A DNA stretch of 64,000 bases, taken from assembly GCF_003208175.1 (NCBI RefSeq), contig NZ_QKMR01000008.1, forward strand, positions 119,686 through 183,685. The letters run 5' to 3'. The notes beneath the pieces are model-generated. The model was not told the DNA's origin and did no database searches. It worked only from the letters and a program-made list of their open reading frames with translations. Each line of letters begins with the position of its first letter. The stretch's first letter is position 1. Positions 7,741 to 17,347 of the stretch are shown piece by piece. A program made the translations under genes and the position numbers. The DNA comes from Ruminiclostridium sufflavum DSM 19573 (GTDB taxonomy: Bacteria > Bacillota > Clostridia > Acetivibrionales > DSM-1351).

Positions 7741-9285
7741 CTATAGGCCTTTCTCTTTAATTATCACAAGCGACTCATATAGTAGCATCAATTTTTGTTC
7801 CAACTCTCGTATAAAAAACTCTATTTCAGATGTCGGAGGTAATTCCTCTCTATCAACAAATGCTATTGTCTGTTCCAAAATCTGATTGCTTGCCAAAGTT
7901 AACACCCTATCTGCTATGTCACAATTTTTTTTACAATTCTCTGTTTCATTGTCAGCAAGACTTCTTTCCCACTTCATAAGATACATGATACAGTTTATTT
8001 TATTACCCCACTTAGCTCCTGCTCTTTCAAGAATACTACAAAGAACTTCTGTTTTATTTTCGGCTATTTTATACTTTCCGGCATTCAAACGATTTTCATC
8101 CCGGAGCATTTTTTCTGCAGTAGTTCCATCAAGACACATCATTCTTTTTCTAAAGCTGCCAATGCTTAGTTCTCCAATATCCTTTAAAAGGTTTAAGGTC
8201 TCTTTTAGTTCCTCCATTGTAGTCCAAGGATCAAAAGGAATAACTCCTACAAACACTTCAATTTTAAGATCTTTTAGTATTTTGACTGCATTTCTGCATT
8301 GCTCGACAGTTGAATTTCGTCTAAGCCTGTCCAGACCTGATTGTGCTCCTGATTCGATTCCTATAGAGGCTGCTACCAGACCAGCTTCTTTTAGTAACGC
8401 AAACACATCTTTTGATACCTCTTCTGGGCGACACATTATCAAGAATTTTATTTTTAGTCCTCTCTTGATTATCTCCTTAGCTATTTTTGCAGCCCTTTCT
8501 TCGCCCTTCTTCTGTACTCCAATAAAGCTGTCATCTACAAAGATTACCTTATCCACCCCATAATATTTTATTAGGTTTTGAAGCTCATCCACCACATTTT
8601 CTGCCGATCTCGGTCTCCAAAAATTTTTTACTATTGAACCGTAGAAGCTAGAGGCTGAGCAAAAAATACATTTTCCATAACACCCCCTGCAAGTAGATAT
8701 TGAAGCATATCCCTGCATTTCAAGTACCTGTTTTAAATGGTCCCTACTCGGAAAAGGTAATGCATCCAAATCTTCAATAAATGGTCTTAATGGATTAACA
8801 ATCAAAGTATCTTCTTTCATAAGCACTAATCCCTTTACATCATCAATCGTGCCACCACTTTCAATCTTTTTTACCAGTTCCAACATTGTATACTCTCCCT
8901 CAAATAAAATAAGAGAGTCTGCTCCAACCTGTTCAAGTACCTTTTTATATGCAACAGTTATATAATGTCCACCCGCTGTAATATGTGATTTAACTTTTTG
9001 TTCGCGTAGACTTGCTATAATCTTCTTTGTTATAGGTATTGCTGCAATTGAAGGCACTGAAAATGCTACAACTATGGGGTCTATTTTTTTGACATATTCT
9101 ACAATACTCTCAATTTTTCTTTCTTCAAGATAGCAGTCTATGAGTTCAACCTCGTAGTCATGTTCTCTCAATATTGCAGCTATATATCCAAGTCCAAGAT
9201 TTTCTCCTATATCTGAAAACGGCCCCTTTTCCTGTGGAGTAGATAAACTTCCAACTATAGGTGAATTAATTAGTACTACCTTCAT
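7741..9285 (-). CDS. B12-binding domain radical SAM protein
   Basis: A 514-residue two-domain protein. Residues 1-150 have the Rossmann-like cobalamin-binding fold signature (LINSP... LGYIAAILREHDYEVELIDCYLEE, and later SHITAGGHYITVAYKKVL). A radical SAM domain follows with CYGKCIFCSASSFYG (CX3CX2C) near residue 208. Class B cobalamin-dependent enzymes of this kind methylate unactivated carbons or do ring rearrangements. I start at ATG 9285 because AAAGGAG lies seven bases upstream; an in-frame start at 9318 has no good site. In this locus it is a candidate for anaerobic C-methylation or skeletal editing of the terpenoid (inference). The C-terminal 150 residues are not recognisable. Confidence 0.9.
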   Translation of the reverse strand: MKVVLINSPIVGSLSTPQEKGPFSDIGENLGLGYIAAILREHDYEVELIDCYLEERKIESIVEYVKKIDPIVVAFSVPSIAAIPITKKIIASLREQKVKSHITAGGHYITVAYKKVLEQVGADSLILFEGEYTMLELVKKIESGGTIDDVKGLVLMKEDTLIVNPLRPFIEDLDALPFPSRDHLKQVLEMQGYASISTCRGCYGKCIFCSASSFYGSIVKNFWRPRSAENVVDELQNLIKYYGVDKVIFVDDSFIGVQKKGEERAAKIAKEIIKRGLKIKFLIMCRPEEVSKDVFALLKEAGLVAASIGIESGAQSGLDRLRRNSTVEQCRNAVKILKDLKIEVFVGVIPFDPWTTMEELKETLNLLKDIGELSIGSFRKRMMCLDGTTAEKMLRDENRLNAGKYKIAENKTEVLCSILERAGAKWGNKINCIMYLMKWERSLADNETENCKKNCDIADRVLTLASNQILEQTIAFVDREELPPTSEIEFFIRELEQKLMLLYESLVIIKEKGL

Positions 9286-9343
9286 TTTCCCACTCCTTTT
9301 AGCAGTTAGTAATATCAAATCAATCTATTTAGTATTTTTATGC

Positions 9344-9790
9344 TTATACTGAGTCACCATTAACAGGTTTTATACTATAACTTTTAAGCTTTACAAGCAT
9401 TTCTGAAATATCTGCCAGAAGTGCGGTTTTAGTCCTATCCTCAGCTTCAATAGAAAGTGTAAGCGGTATAAAAGTGTAAATAATACTATATAAAAATTTT
9501 TCTATAAGTTCGCCTTTTTCCTTAGCATCTACCTCAAAGTCTAACAAAGGATAAACTTCTGCTTTACTCATTTCCTTTTCTTCATCTGAAAGGAGCTCTC
9601 TGCTTGTTGTCTTGACAGAGTTGCTTTCAGCTATTAAAATATTGCCTGCATTGGATGAACATGTATATTTGAAAAGCACCTTTCCCCCTGTTTCTTCAAA
9701 GGCATTTACATACATATCAAGGTCAATACCATTATTCATTTTCCCTTCAAATCCGGAATTATTATTTAATAGCAGTATTAAAAATTTCAT
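9344..9790 (-). CDS. Small protein of unknown function in the terpenoid operon
   Basis: A 148-residue protein starting at ATG 9790 with an AAGGG-type site nine bases upstream. It begins MKFLILLLNNNSGFEG and has a mixed alpha/beta look with an acidic, helical C-terminal half and one hydrophobic stretch, FLYSIIYTFIPLTLSI, near residues 103-118. There is no signal peptide or clear membrane anchor, and its single cysteine gives no metal motif. I do not recognise the family; the opening residues faintly recall YCII-like small domains but not convincingly. It lies between the U32 protein and the B12 radical SAM enzyme, so it may be a partner of either. Confidence 0.7.
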   Translation of the reverse strand: MKFLILLLNNNSGFEGKMNNGIDLDMYVNAFEETGGKVLFKYTCSSNAGNILIAESNSVKTTSRELLSDEEKEMSKAEVYPLLDFEVDAKEKGELIEKFLYSIIYTFIPLTLSIEAEDRTKTALLADISEMLVKLKSYSIKPVNGDSV

Positions 9791-9894
9791 TAAAATTTCC
9801 CTTCCTATTTAACTTAGTTTGAGCTTTGCCATCCTTTCTTAACAAACTTCGAAAATGAGCTTGAATACACTCTAATCTAACTCATAGTTTTATC

Positions 9895-9922
9895 CTGATA
9901 CTGGATAATAATCCAGTATCAG
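9895..9922 (-). other. Perfect intercistronic hairpin
   Basis: CTGATACTGGA (9895-9905) and TCCAGTATCAG (9912-9922) form a perfect 11-bp stem with a six-base loop. It lies just after the U32 gene on the minus strand and is not followed by a T-tract in that direction. It is better explained as an RNA-stabilising or partial-attenuation element than a full terminator. Confidence 0.6.
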
Positions 9923-9942
9923 TTACATTTTTGTTTTAAAAC

Positions 9943-11379
9943 CTACTTATTCTCAATCATATGTAGTAGCCCATGTTTTTCAAGCTTTTTATACATATCC
10001 TTCATACTGTTTTTGGGTGTTTCACTGTATACAGCCTGAGCCATATCCTCATCCCTGACAATTCCTGAACCACGGCTTTTTGCAAATTGCTCGGCCTTTG
10101 CTGATGTTTTTTTCCTAGCAACTCCTCTAAACATCCATGGTACTATCTTTATTATATCCTCGTATTTTTCAAGGGTAGCCTTGTCCCATTTCAATCCCTC
10201 AAGCTGAATTGCATCATCCTGTACCAATGATCCTGTAACAACTTGGTCAATACCCTCCTGAAGTAAATCTATATAGTTCTTATATGTATCACTCACTTTG
10301 TCAACTTCAATAACCTTTTCTGCAATCTTTTCACAGTAATTACAGGTAACACCACACATGCTTCTGCAATCCTGATTTTCATTCATAAAATGGTTAATAA
10401 ATCCATCTAGTTTTGTATTATCTATATTGATTTGCGGTATTGGAAAATTCATTACATAGTTAAGTCTCGCCCATTCTTCATCGGTCCATGATTCAACTTT
10501 TTCTATTTCGTCCTGTGGTATGTTCATTGCTACCGGACAGATTATATCTGCTAGATTTCCCTCATACTTTCTATTCACATACGCTTGTGCGCATTTATAA
10601 ATCCATTCGGATGCTAAATGACGTGCTCCTATCTTCAAAATATCTATACCAATATCCTCATAGATCTTTACATCTTCAGGGCGAATCCAGTTAGCCTTTA
10701 TTACTCTAGCAGGATTTGTCGTATGCTCCCTCATACATTTCATAACACAGTAATCAGTAAACTTTTCTTCATTAGGATCATGACATTGGCTGGAATGTGC
10801 CCCTACATTGAAATGGTATTGACGATAAGGACATTCATAGAGACAACCTACATTAGCCAACACCTCAAGTTTAACATCAGTTGACTTTCGTAATGCTTTT
10901 AGAAATTTGAAATCCCTATTTGAGCTGCCCCCGATTGTCAGGATATCTGCTCCCAGTTCTACAAAATGTCTTGCTGATTCAATTGATCCTATATTGTTTA
11001 CTATCGAAGCTTTAACTTTTAGATTTGGATGCCTTTTTTTAATCATTTCAATAAGAGCTGGTATTGCTACTGTGACAATATCTGCGCCAAGATCATTTAC
11101 CATGTCAATATCTTCGAGTATTTTCGTTAACCCCTTAGGATTATATTCATTATTTCCAAGGCAAGATGTATTCATAGTATAATTAAATCTCATACCCAAT
11201 GAATGCACGTAGTCGACATGCTCCTTAGCCTCTCTATAACTCACGCCGGGCAGAACAGCAGATGCAAAAGCTGTTCCAGTATTTGTTGAACGAAGTGAGC
11301 CAAAAACTTCATCCACCTTTAAATCTGCAAGTTTTTTTACCAATTCCTTATTCCATCTTGTACTTACACTTACATCCAT
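9943..11379 (-). CDS. U32-family protein with C-terminal PCP_red-like domain
   Basis: A 478-residue protein. Residues 1-290 form a U32 (COG0826) TIM-barrel-like region with the hallmark NVGCLYECPYRQYHF near residue 175 and further cysteines (SSQC, YCVMKC) that could hold an iron-sulfur cluster. U32 proteins include UbiU/UbiV, which hydroxylate ubiquinone precursors without oxygen. Near residue 345 is a second cluster, CRSMCGVTCNYC. The last 70 residues (WDKATLEKYEDIIKIVPWMFRG and onward) resemble the PCP_red domain of protochlorophyllide reductase subunits. GGAGG lies about nine bases before ATG 11379. An anaerobic hydroxylase or reductase acting on the terpenoid is inference; protease activity is unlikely. 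Confidence 0.8.
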   Translation of the reverse strand: MDVSVSTRWNKELVKKLADLKVDEVFGSLRSTNTGTAFASAVLPGVSYREAKEHVDYVHSLGMRFNYTMNTSCLGNNEYNPKGLTKILEDIDMVNDLGADIVTVAIPALIEMIKKRHPNLKVKASIVNNIGSIESARHFVELGADILTIGGSSNRDFKFLKALRKSTDVKLEVLANVGCLYECPYRQYHFNVGAHSSQCHDPNEEKFTDYCVMKCMREHTTNPARVIKANWIRPEDVKIYEDIGIDILKIGARHLASEWIYKCAQAYVNRKYEGNLADIICPVAMNIPQDEIEKVESWTDEEWARLNYVMNFPIPQINIDNTKLDGFINHFMNENQDCRSMCGVTCNYCEKIAEKVIEVDKVSDTYKNYIDLLQEGIDQVVTGSLVQDDAIQLEGLKWDKATLEKYEDIIKIVPWMFRGVARKKTSAKAEQFAKSRGSGIVRDEDMAQAVYSETPKNSMKDMYKKLEKHGLLHMIENK

Positions 11380-11510
11380 AATTACTCTACCTCCTAAAAT
11401 TTGTTTTAAATATCATATTTCAAATTACGCCCATATGAACAAACCATCTAAACTAAGAAGTCAAGCTCAAAGGCATAATATAAAATGTTTTTACTTTTTA
11501 ATAAAAACAC

Positions 11511-12932
11511 TTATTCCGAGTCATAGTAAAAACCGTAGCTTTTAATGTTTACCCCTTTATCCTTTGCTTCAAGATATGCTTTTAGTGTCAAATCAGCTTG
11601 CGAGCATACTCTTTTCAATACCGAACCGTTTTTTTCCTCAGATTCATAAGCACAGCCTCCACCGCAAATCAAGGAGACATTACAATTTTTACAATCAGGA
11701 ATCTTAAGTACGTTTCTATCATTCCATTTCTTCATTCTTTCCTCATCAAATATAACTTTGTTGTCATATGTACCAAATGACTTATCTTCATGTCCAATTG
11801 ATACCAAACATCGATAGATGTTTCCGTCAGTTCCGAATATATACTGCTGTTGACGTAAGCCTTCGCAATGATAGAAAGCAAGTGGCCGACTCAGGCTGTT
11901 CTTATCTTCTTCCAAAAGATTTACAACATTATGAAGTACTCTTAGTGCTCCTAGACTAAATACTTTCGATACCAATCCCCCACTCTTTTCATCCTCATCT
12001 ATAAATTCTTTTATTAATTCATGCTCTCTCATTGTTTTACTTTCTGGAGATTCAACCCATCTTATCGGAGAAACATAATATCTGAATATTGGCACCTTAT
12101 TCCAACCCTTTTTAATTACAAATTCCGCCATATCCTTCAATTTATTAATGTTTGTCCTATCTGCGTCCATTCTCAAATTTACAGGTATACCCATTTTTAA
12201 AAGCATATCTATGCTTTCAACCGTCCGTTCAAAGCTACTTTCTCCGTTTTCGGAAACCCTATGCATGTCATGGATTTCCTTTGGTCCATTTAAAGTGAGC
12301 ATAACGGAATCTATATATTTCTTGTACTCCTCAATTAGATCTGAAAAGTCGGGAAGTTCAAGGCCATTTGAAAATGCTACAATTTTACTGTTTCTGCCTT
12401 CACGTTCCTCATTCAATATGAACTCAGATATTTTCTGTAAGCAGTACCTAACTATATTTTTATTTTTATTTAAAAACGGCTCTCCCCCGAATAGGACTAT
12501 CCTCGTTCCATTTATTCCACGTTCTTCACGAATAGAGCCTATTACTTTTAAAATTTTATCAATTTCATCTTCTCCCATACATTTATCCTGAATATGTATG
12601 TCGTTTTCATAGCAATATTTACATCTAAGATTACAACCGTAGGTCAAGCAAATTCCAAAAAGCAAATTCTGCTGGTTTAAATCATCTTTAGCTTTAGCAA
12701 ACAGCTTTTCTACCAGCTTTTCCTCATCTGATACGCTATCAAAAAGTGCTTCTATATCATTAAGTTTCGCATTAACTTCATCGCTTACTTCATTTACTTC
12801 ACCCCCTCTTATTTCCATAATTATTTTAGAGAGACTATTATCTCCATAACACAATTTACCGTTTAAGGTATTTACAAAACATGTCTTTCCAGACGGTATT
12901 TTGTATTCAAATATGTACTTTGTCAAATACAT
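11511..12932 (-). CDS. Radical SAM/SPASM protein, paralogue 5 of 5 (last transcribed)
   Basis: A 473-residue enzyme. The N-terminal 80 residues (MYLTKYIFEYKIPSGKT, then NTLNG) match its four paralogues and may be a substrate-recognition segment. The radical SAM motif is GCNLRCKYCYEN (CX3CX2C) near residue 98, with GGEPF near 150. A C-terminal SPASM domain has the full cysteine set: HCEG, YRC, CKNC, ICGGGC and a last Cys in KRVC, enough for two auxiliary 4Fe-4S clusters. SPASM enzymes usually modify peptides or proteins. AAAGGAG of this gene lies inside the end of the preceding paralogue, two bases apart, so they are translationally coupled. Confidence 0.92.
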   Translation of the reverse strand: MYLTKYIFEYKIPSGKTCFVNTLNGKLCYGDNSLSKIIMEIRGGEVNEVSDEVNAKLNDIEALFDSVSDEEKLVEKLFAKAKDDLNQQNLLFGICLTYGCNLRCKYCYENDIHIQDKCMGEDEIDKILKVIGSIREERGINGTRIVLFGGEPFLNKNKNIVRYCLQKISEFILNEEREGRNSKIVAFSNGLELPDFSDLIEEYKKYIDSVMLTLNGPKEIHDMHRVSENGESSFERTVESIDMLLKMGIPVNLRMDADRTNINKLKDMAEFVIKKGWNKVPIFRYYVSPIRWVESPESKTMREHELIKEFIDEDEKSGGLVSKVFSLGALRVLHNVVNLLEEDKNSLSRPLAFYHCEGLRQQQYIFGTDGNIYRCLVSIGHEDKSFGTYDNKVIFDEERMKKWNDRNVLKIPDCKNCNVSLICGGGCAYESEEKNGSVLKRVCSQADLTLKAYLEAKDKGVNIKSYGFYYDSE

Positions 12933-12934
12933 TT

Positions 12935-14413
12935 CTATATCTCCTTTTGTATGAGATTAAATAACTTAATATCCTGCTGAAATGTCGGCCTATTCTCATA
13001 AACTACATCATTGAGGAAAAACTCCATACCTTCTTCCATGCTATCCAAGTACATCCTTAGAATTTTTTCAGTTTCGGTACACACAGGATTATAGGCCGAC
13101 CCATTTTTTTCCATTGCTTCATATGCACAGCCTCCTCCACATAGAAACGCAACAGGGCAATGTTCACATTTTTTAATGAATAATACATTCCTACATAACC
13201 AACTTTCCAATCTTTCTTCGTCCGGCTCAAATACAGGTCTGTAAGTTCCCATCGAATATTCTGCTCGCCCAGTTACTTTTGTACATGGGTAAACATATCC
13301 GCAGGATCCAAATATAAACTGATGCTGTTTACCTGCTATACATCCCTGGAACTGGTGATAACTTATGCTTTCCCCAGAATTCAAAGCACTTTGACAAAAA
13401 TTAATTACATTTTTTAAAAGCCTTAAATCCCCGAAGTTTAGAAGGTTTTGTCTCAACAGCTTCTTATGATACATCTCCATAATCTCTTGTACTAGTTCAT
13501 ATTCATTAAGCCCATTCCCATCCTCTTTACGTAAGTATTTAATTCTACTTACATACATGCCTTTAAACTTGTTATCATAAGTCCATTCATGTTCATCTGC
13601 AAGCTCCTGTATATCAGGTAAACATTGAATATTTCCTCGATCAATATTTAATACTGCCAGTACAGGAAAGTTTTCCGTTAAAAGTTTGTCGATAGTTTCT
13701 ACCGCATTGTCAAAACTGCTACCTCCCTCAGGTTTTTTCCTATAAATATCATGGGTATCCCTATTCCCAGCAATTGTTATCTGAATACAGTCGATATAGT
13801 TTTTATACTTCTTTAATAGTTCCAGATAGGCTAATGTATTTACACCATTAGAAAAAATCATTAATTTGCAGGTGCTTCCTCTCTTCCTCATGCCATCAAT
13901 ATGTTCTGCAGTCTTTTCGAAAAAAGCTTTTAACAGTTCAGCATTTTGTAGTAGAAAAGGTTCTCCGCCCTCCAATATTATTTTTGATTCAATCCACCCC
14001 CTTTTTTCCTGTTCATGTTCTATTATAGAAAACATGCTGTCAATGTCCTTTAGTGACATTGATTCACTGTCATCATGGAGTCCCTCTTCATAGCAGTAGT
14101 TGCATCTTAGATTGCATGCATAAGAAAGACAGCAAGCGTAAACTATTGGTTTTTTTCTATTCTCTTTCCAAGCCTCTCCACTATACTTATCCAGCAAAAG
14201 AGTCTCCTCCGTCTGACTTTCAAAGGCATACCCATTTTGCTTTAAAAAAAGTATATGCTCGGTAGGTACGTTAGCTATATTCCCATCCTTCAACTCATTT
14301 AATGAAAAAACAAGCTCTTTGCTAACAAAATTTATCTTTCCAACAAGTGTGTTTACCAGAAGCAATCTTCCTGATGGGAGTTTATGTTCTAAAAAATATT
14401 TGGTAATATACAT
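12935..14413 (-). CDS. Radical SAM/SPASM protein, paralogue 4 of 5
   Basis: A 492-residue paralogue with the same plan. The N-terminus is MYITKYFLEHKLPSGR followed by NTLVG. ACNLRCNYCYEE is the CX3CX2C near residue 98, and ILEGGEPF is the SAM-binding GGE. The SPASM cysteines are FQGC, YPC, CEHC, LCGGGC and NPVC. Its extra C-terminal stretch of about 20 residues ends IQKEI. The two CYEE/CYEN forms (this and the next gene) differ from the CCY or CNY of the other three, suggesting two subgroups. It is eleven bases from its upstream neighbour. The substrate is unknown; no candidate precursor peptide lies beside it. Confidence 0.92.
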   Translation of the reverse strand: MYITKYFLEHKLPSGRLLLVNTLVGKINFVSKELVFSLNELKDGNIANVPTEHILFLKQNGYAFESQTEETLLLDKYSGEAWKENRKKPIVYACCLSYACNLRCNYCYEEGLHDDSESMSLKDIDSMFSIIEHEQEKRGWIESKIILEGGEPFLLQNAELLKAFFEKTAEHIDGMRKRGSTCKLMIFSNGVNTLAYLELLKKYKNYIDCIQITIAGNRDTHDIYRKKPEGGSSFDNAVETIDKLLTENFPVLAVLNIDRGNIQCLPDIQELADEHEWTYDNKFKGMYVSRIKYLRKEDGNGLNEYELVQEIMEMYHKKLLRQNLLNFGDLRLLKNVINFCQSALNSGESISYHQFQGCIAGKQHQFIFGSCGYVYPCTKVTGRAEYSMGTYRPVFEPDEERLESWLCRNVLFIKKCEHCPVAFLCGGGCAYEAMEKNGSAYNPVCTETEKILRMYLDSMEEGMEFFLNDVVYENRPTFQQDIKLFNLIQKEI

Positions 14414-14424
14414 TTTTTACTCTC

Positions 14425-15852
14425 CTATTTGTATACTGTTTCTCGGTGGATTAATCCAGTATTGTTCTCTATGCTATCTAGATATGCATGAATAATCTTT
14501 TCAGTATTTGGACATACAGGAACATACTCTGAACCGTTTCTTTCTGTCGCTTCAAAAGCACATCCTCCGCCGCAAATAAAAAGTGCCTTGCATTGCCTGC
14601 AGCTTTCTAGTTCCAATACACTCCTACTGTTCCAACACTTTTCCTTTGGTATCTTAATTTCAATTTCAGGCTTATATCTGCCTATTGCATACTTTGTGTT
14701 TCCTGCAGCAGGTGAACAAGGATATATATGTCCATCAACAGTAAATGAATACTGGTTTGAACGATTTCCACAACCGGTGATATGCTGTCGTACATCCTCC
14801 TCTCCGAATTTAGTCTTCTTATCACTGAAATCAAAGAAGTTCATAACATTTTTTAGAAGCCTCATATCTTCGAAATTAAATTTATTAGTTTGTATTTTAT
14901 TATCTGCAACCATGGACATAATTTCTTCAATCATCTGATCCTCTGTCATAGAATTTTCTACTGTCATATATCTATTTTTCACCCTGCTGACACAGCAACC
15001 CATAAATGAGGTTTTCTTATCCCATTCCTTTTCTGATATTATTCTGGATATAAAAGGTAAATATTGTATGTTTTTTCTGTCAGTATTAACTACAAGCCAC
15101 ATAGGAATACTTAAATTTATAAGGGTATTTATCCCTTCCACCGTATAATCAAAACTTCCAGAACCATCGCTAAAAACTCTGGATTTATTATGTATCTCTT
15201 TTGGGCCATTAAGCGTAACAAACAAATAATCTATATTTCTTTTATTCACTTCAAGAAACTCCTTATAGTAGGGCAAATCAACTCCATTTGAAAATGCGAG
15301 TAGTGAATATCGCTTTTCCGTTTTTGAACCATTTTCAACAAGTGCTCTATAGCCTTCCATAAAATATTCAATAATGCCGTAATTTTCTTTAACAAATGGC
15401 TCCCCACCGAATAATACAATGGTCGCTTTTTCTGCATCATTTTCTGTGTAAATCTTTTCAATAGCTAAAAACACCTTGTCAATGTCTTCTTGTGTCATAA
15501 CATCATGTGTATGTTCTATACTTGCATAATTGCAGTAATCACAGTTAAGGTTACAGTTGTTTGATATATGCACAAAAAATGTAAGTGGTCTTTTTTTCAT
15601 TGAGTTAAAAGCTTCATTTGCCATATTTTCTACAAGTTCTAACTCTTTATTAACCGATTCATATATAAATCCTTTCCTTTTAAAGTCGTTTTCAATGTCT
15701 GGGTCAATAGGAAAACTATTGTTCTCTTGCAATTTCTTCATTGCCTCGATATGCTTTTCTGAAATATCTATAATTTCTCCAGTTAAAGTATTAAGGAGTC
15801 TTTTATCCCCTGATTTTTTTGTATGCTCAATAAAATATTTAGTAAAATACAT
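14425..15852 (-). CDS. Radical SAM/SPASM protein, paralogue 3 of 5
   Basis: A 475-residue paralogue. The N-terminus is MYFTKYFIEHTKKSGDK with NTLTG. NNCNLNCDYCNYA is the CX3CX2C near residue 100, and VLFGGEPF follows. The SPASM cysteines are ITGC, YPC, CRQC, ICGGGC and VPVC. In place of the tyrosine usual after the third cysteine it has Asn, so it may contact SAM or substrate slightly differently. It is separated by 40 bases from the upstream paralogue, with its own GGAGG-like site. Like the others it has no signal peptide and should be cytoplasmic. Confidence 0.92.
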   Translation of the reverse strand: MYFTKYFIEHTKKSGDKRLLNTLTGEIIDISEKHIEAMKKLQENNSFPIDPDIENDFKRKGFIYESVNKELELVENMANEAFNSMKKRPLTFFVHISNNCNLNCDYCNYASIEHTHDVMTQEDIDKVFLAIEKIYTENDAEKATIVLFGGEPFVKENYGIIEYFMEGYRALVENGSKTEKRYSLLAFSNGVDLPYYKEFLEVNKRNIDYLFVTLNGPKEIHNKSRVFSDGSGSFDYTVEGINTLINLSIPMWLVVNTDRKNIQYLPFISRIISEKEWDKKTSFMGCCVSRVKNRYMTVENSMTEDQMIEEIMSMVADNKIQTNKFNFEDMRLLKNVMNFFDFSDKKTKFGEEDVRQHITGCGNRSNQYSFTVDGHIYPCSPAAGNTKYAIGRYKPEIEIKIPKEKCWNSRSVLELESCRQCKALFICGGGCAFEATERNGSEYVPVCPNTEKIIHAYLDSIENNTGLIHRETVYK

Positions 15853-15892
15853 TTACGTCCCTCCTTTATAATCAGTCCATATCCATAAAATT

Positions 15893-17323
15893 TCACTCAT
15901 AAAGTACGTCCTTATGTGTTATGCATACGCCTTCCTCTAAGCTATCCAAATACATCTTCAGTACATCTTCAGTTCTAGTACATATTGGGTTACTTTTGGA
16001 ACCATTTTTCTCTGCCGACTCATATGCACATCCCCCTCCACATAGAAATGCAACTTTGCAATCTTTGCACTTCGGTATTGTTAATACATTTCTATTCAGC
16101 CACCAGCTTTCTTTTATTTCATCGAAATGGTATTCAGGTGAAAAGCTACCAATTTCATAGCCTTTTCTTCCCATTGCTGGAGCACAGCAATATATGTTTC
16201 CATCTACTGCAAAAGAATATTGACTATTTCTACTATTGCAGCCGCTGAACTGATGATATTCGGGAATATCGGGATTACCAATGGCATTGAGCTTTGCTAC
16301 CTCAACAAAATTCATAACACTTTTCAAAATCCTCATATCACCAAAGTTGTAGGCCCCCGGTAGTATTTTTTTAGTACGAATCATATTAAGAATTCTTTCA
16401 AGCATTTCATCTTCACTAAGAACATCTGGATTGTAATTTCTATGATCCTTTACCTTACTAATATAGCAACCTACGAAATACTTGTTTTTATTCCATGCAT
16501 GTTCTTCAATAATTCTTGTCAGCTCAGGCATTCTGTCAATATTGCTTCTGCTTACATTGGCTACTATCCATGTTTTTATTCCAACATCTAACAGTGTATT
16601 TACTCCTTTAATCACAGCATCATAGCTTCCACTACCATTTGCGGTTATTCGGTGCTCATCATGCAAGTCCTTGGAACCATTTAACGTTACAAATATAATA
16701 GAAATCTGATCTGCATATCTTAATAAAAGATCCTTAAAAGACTTAATCTCAACACCATTTGTAAATACTGATAAGATCACCTTTCTATCGTTTTCCTCTT
16801 CCTTCTTTTTATATTCAATCGCCTTTGTAAAGAAGTATTCAACTGACTGCCTATTACAGCTCATAAATGGTTCCCCACCCGAAAGCACAATTCTGGTAGT
16901 TTTTCTTTTTTCCTTTTCTTGAATTTTACTCATTGCTGCAAATGCTTTATCAATATAATCGTTAGTCATCACAGGAGTTTCCCTGTCAAGATAACGATAG
17001 CAGCAGTAGGTGCACCTAAGATTACAATCATAAGTTATGTAGTGGAAAAATGTCATCGGCATTTCCATTCTGGAAGCCTCCGCTTTCTTTATAGCATTAT
17101 CAATTATTTCATCTTCCTCTTCTTTTGTATTAAATACATATCCACCATGCTTTAAAAAGTTGAGATTACTTTCACAGATTTCCGACGTTTCCTTATTCTG
17201 AATTTGCCGTAGAGTATTTAAAACCTCGTCATAGCAATTGTCTATCCTCCCTGTCAGTGTATTGATAAGTAGTTTTTTCCCTGAAGGTAGGCGGTGTTCA
17301 AAACAATACTTAGTAACATACAT
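15893..17323 (-). CDS. Radical SAM/SPASM protein, paralogue 2 of 5
   Basis: A 476-residue paralogue. The N-terminus is MYVTKYCFEHRLPSGKK with NTLTG. YDCNLRCTYCCYR is the CX3CX2C near residue 98, with an extra adjacent Cys. GGEPFMS follows near 155. The SPASM cysteines are FSGC, YCC, CKDC, LCGGGC and NPIC. It shares the CCY form and a basic YISKVK/YAGRIK segment with paralogue 1, pointing to a recent duplication of that pair. It is 24 bases from the upstream gene. Confidence 0.92.
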   Translation of the reverse strand: MYVTKYCFEHRLPSGKKLLINTLTGRIDNCYDEVLNTLRQIQNKETSEICESNLNFLKHGGYVFNTKEEEDEIIDNAIKKAEASRMEMPMTFFHYITYDCNLRCTYCCYRYLDRETPVMTNDYIDKAFAAMSKIQEKEKRKTTRIVLSGGEPFMSCNRQSVEYFFTKAIEYKKKEEENDRKVILSVFTNGVEIKSFKDLLLRYADQISIIFVTLNGSKDLHDEHRITANGSGSYDAVIKGVNTLLDVGIKTWIVANVSRSNIDRMPELTRIIEEHAWNKNKYFVGCYISKVKDHRNYNPDVLSEDEMLERILNMIRTKKILPGAYNFGDMRILKSVMNFVEVAKLNAIGNPDIPEYHQFSGCNSRNSQYSFAVDGNIYCCAPAMGRKGYEIGSFSPEYHFDEIKESWWLNRNVLTIPKCKDCKVAFLCGGGCAYESAEKNGSKSNPICTRTEDVLKMYLDSLEEGVCITHKDVLYE

Positions 17324-17347
17324 TTTTTCTTCTCCCTCCTTTATCTT

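Noticed and set aside
7886..8563. 225-codon plus-strand frame opposite the B12 radical SAM gene
   Set aside because: No ribosome binding site, composition follows the opposite strand, and it lies wholly inside a clearly recognised gene. It is a shadow frame.
11380..11510. Possible precursor peptide in the gap between the U32 and SPASM genes
   Set aside because: No frame with a ribosome site and leader-core shape was found on the minus strand; the gap is AT-rich with only a weak stem.
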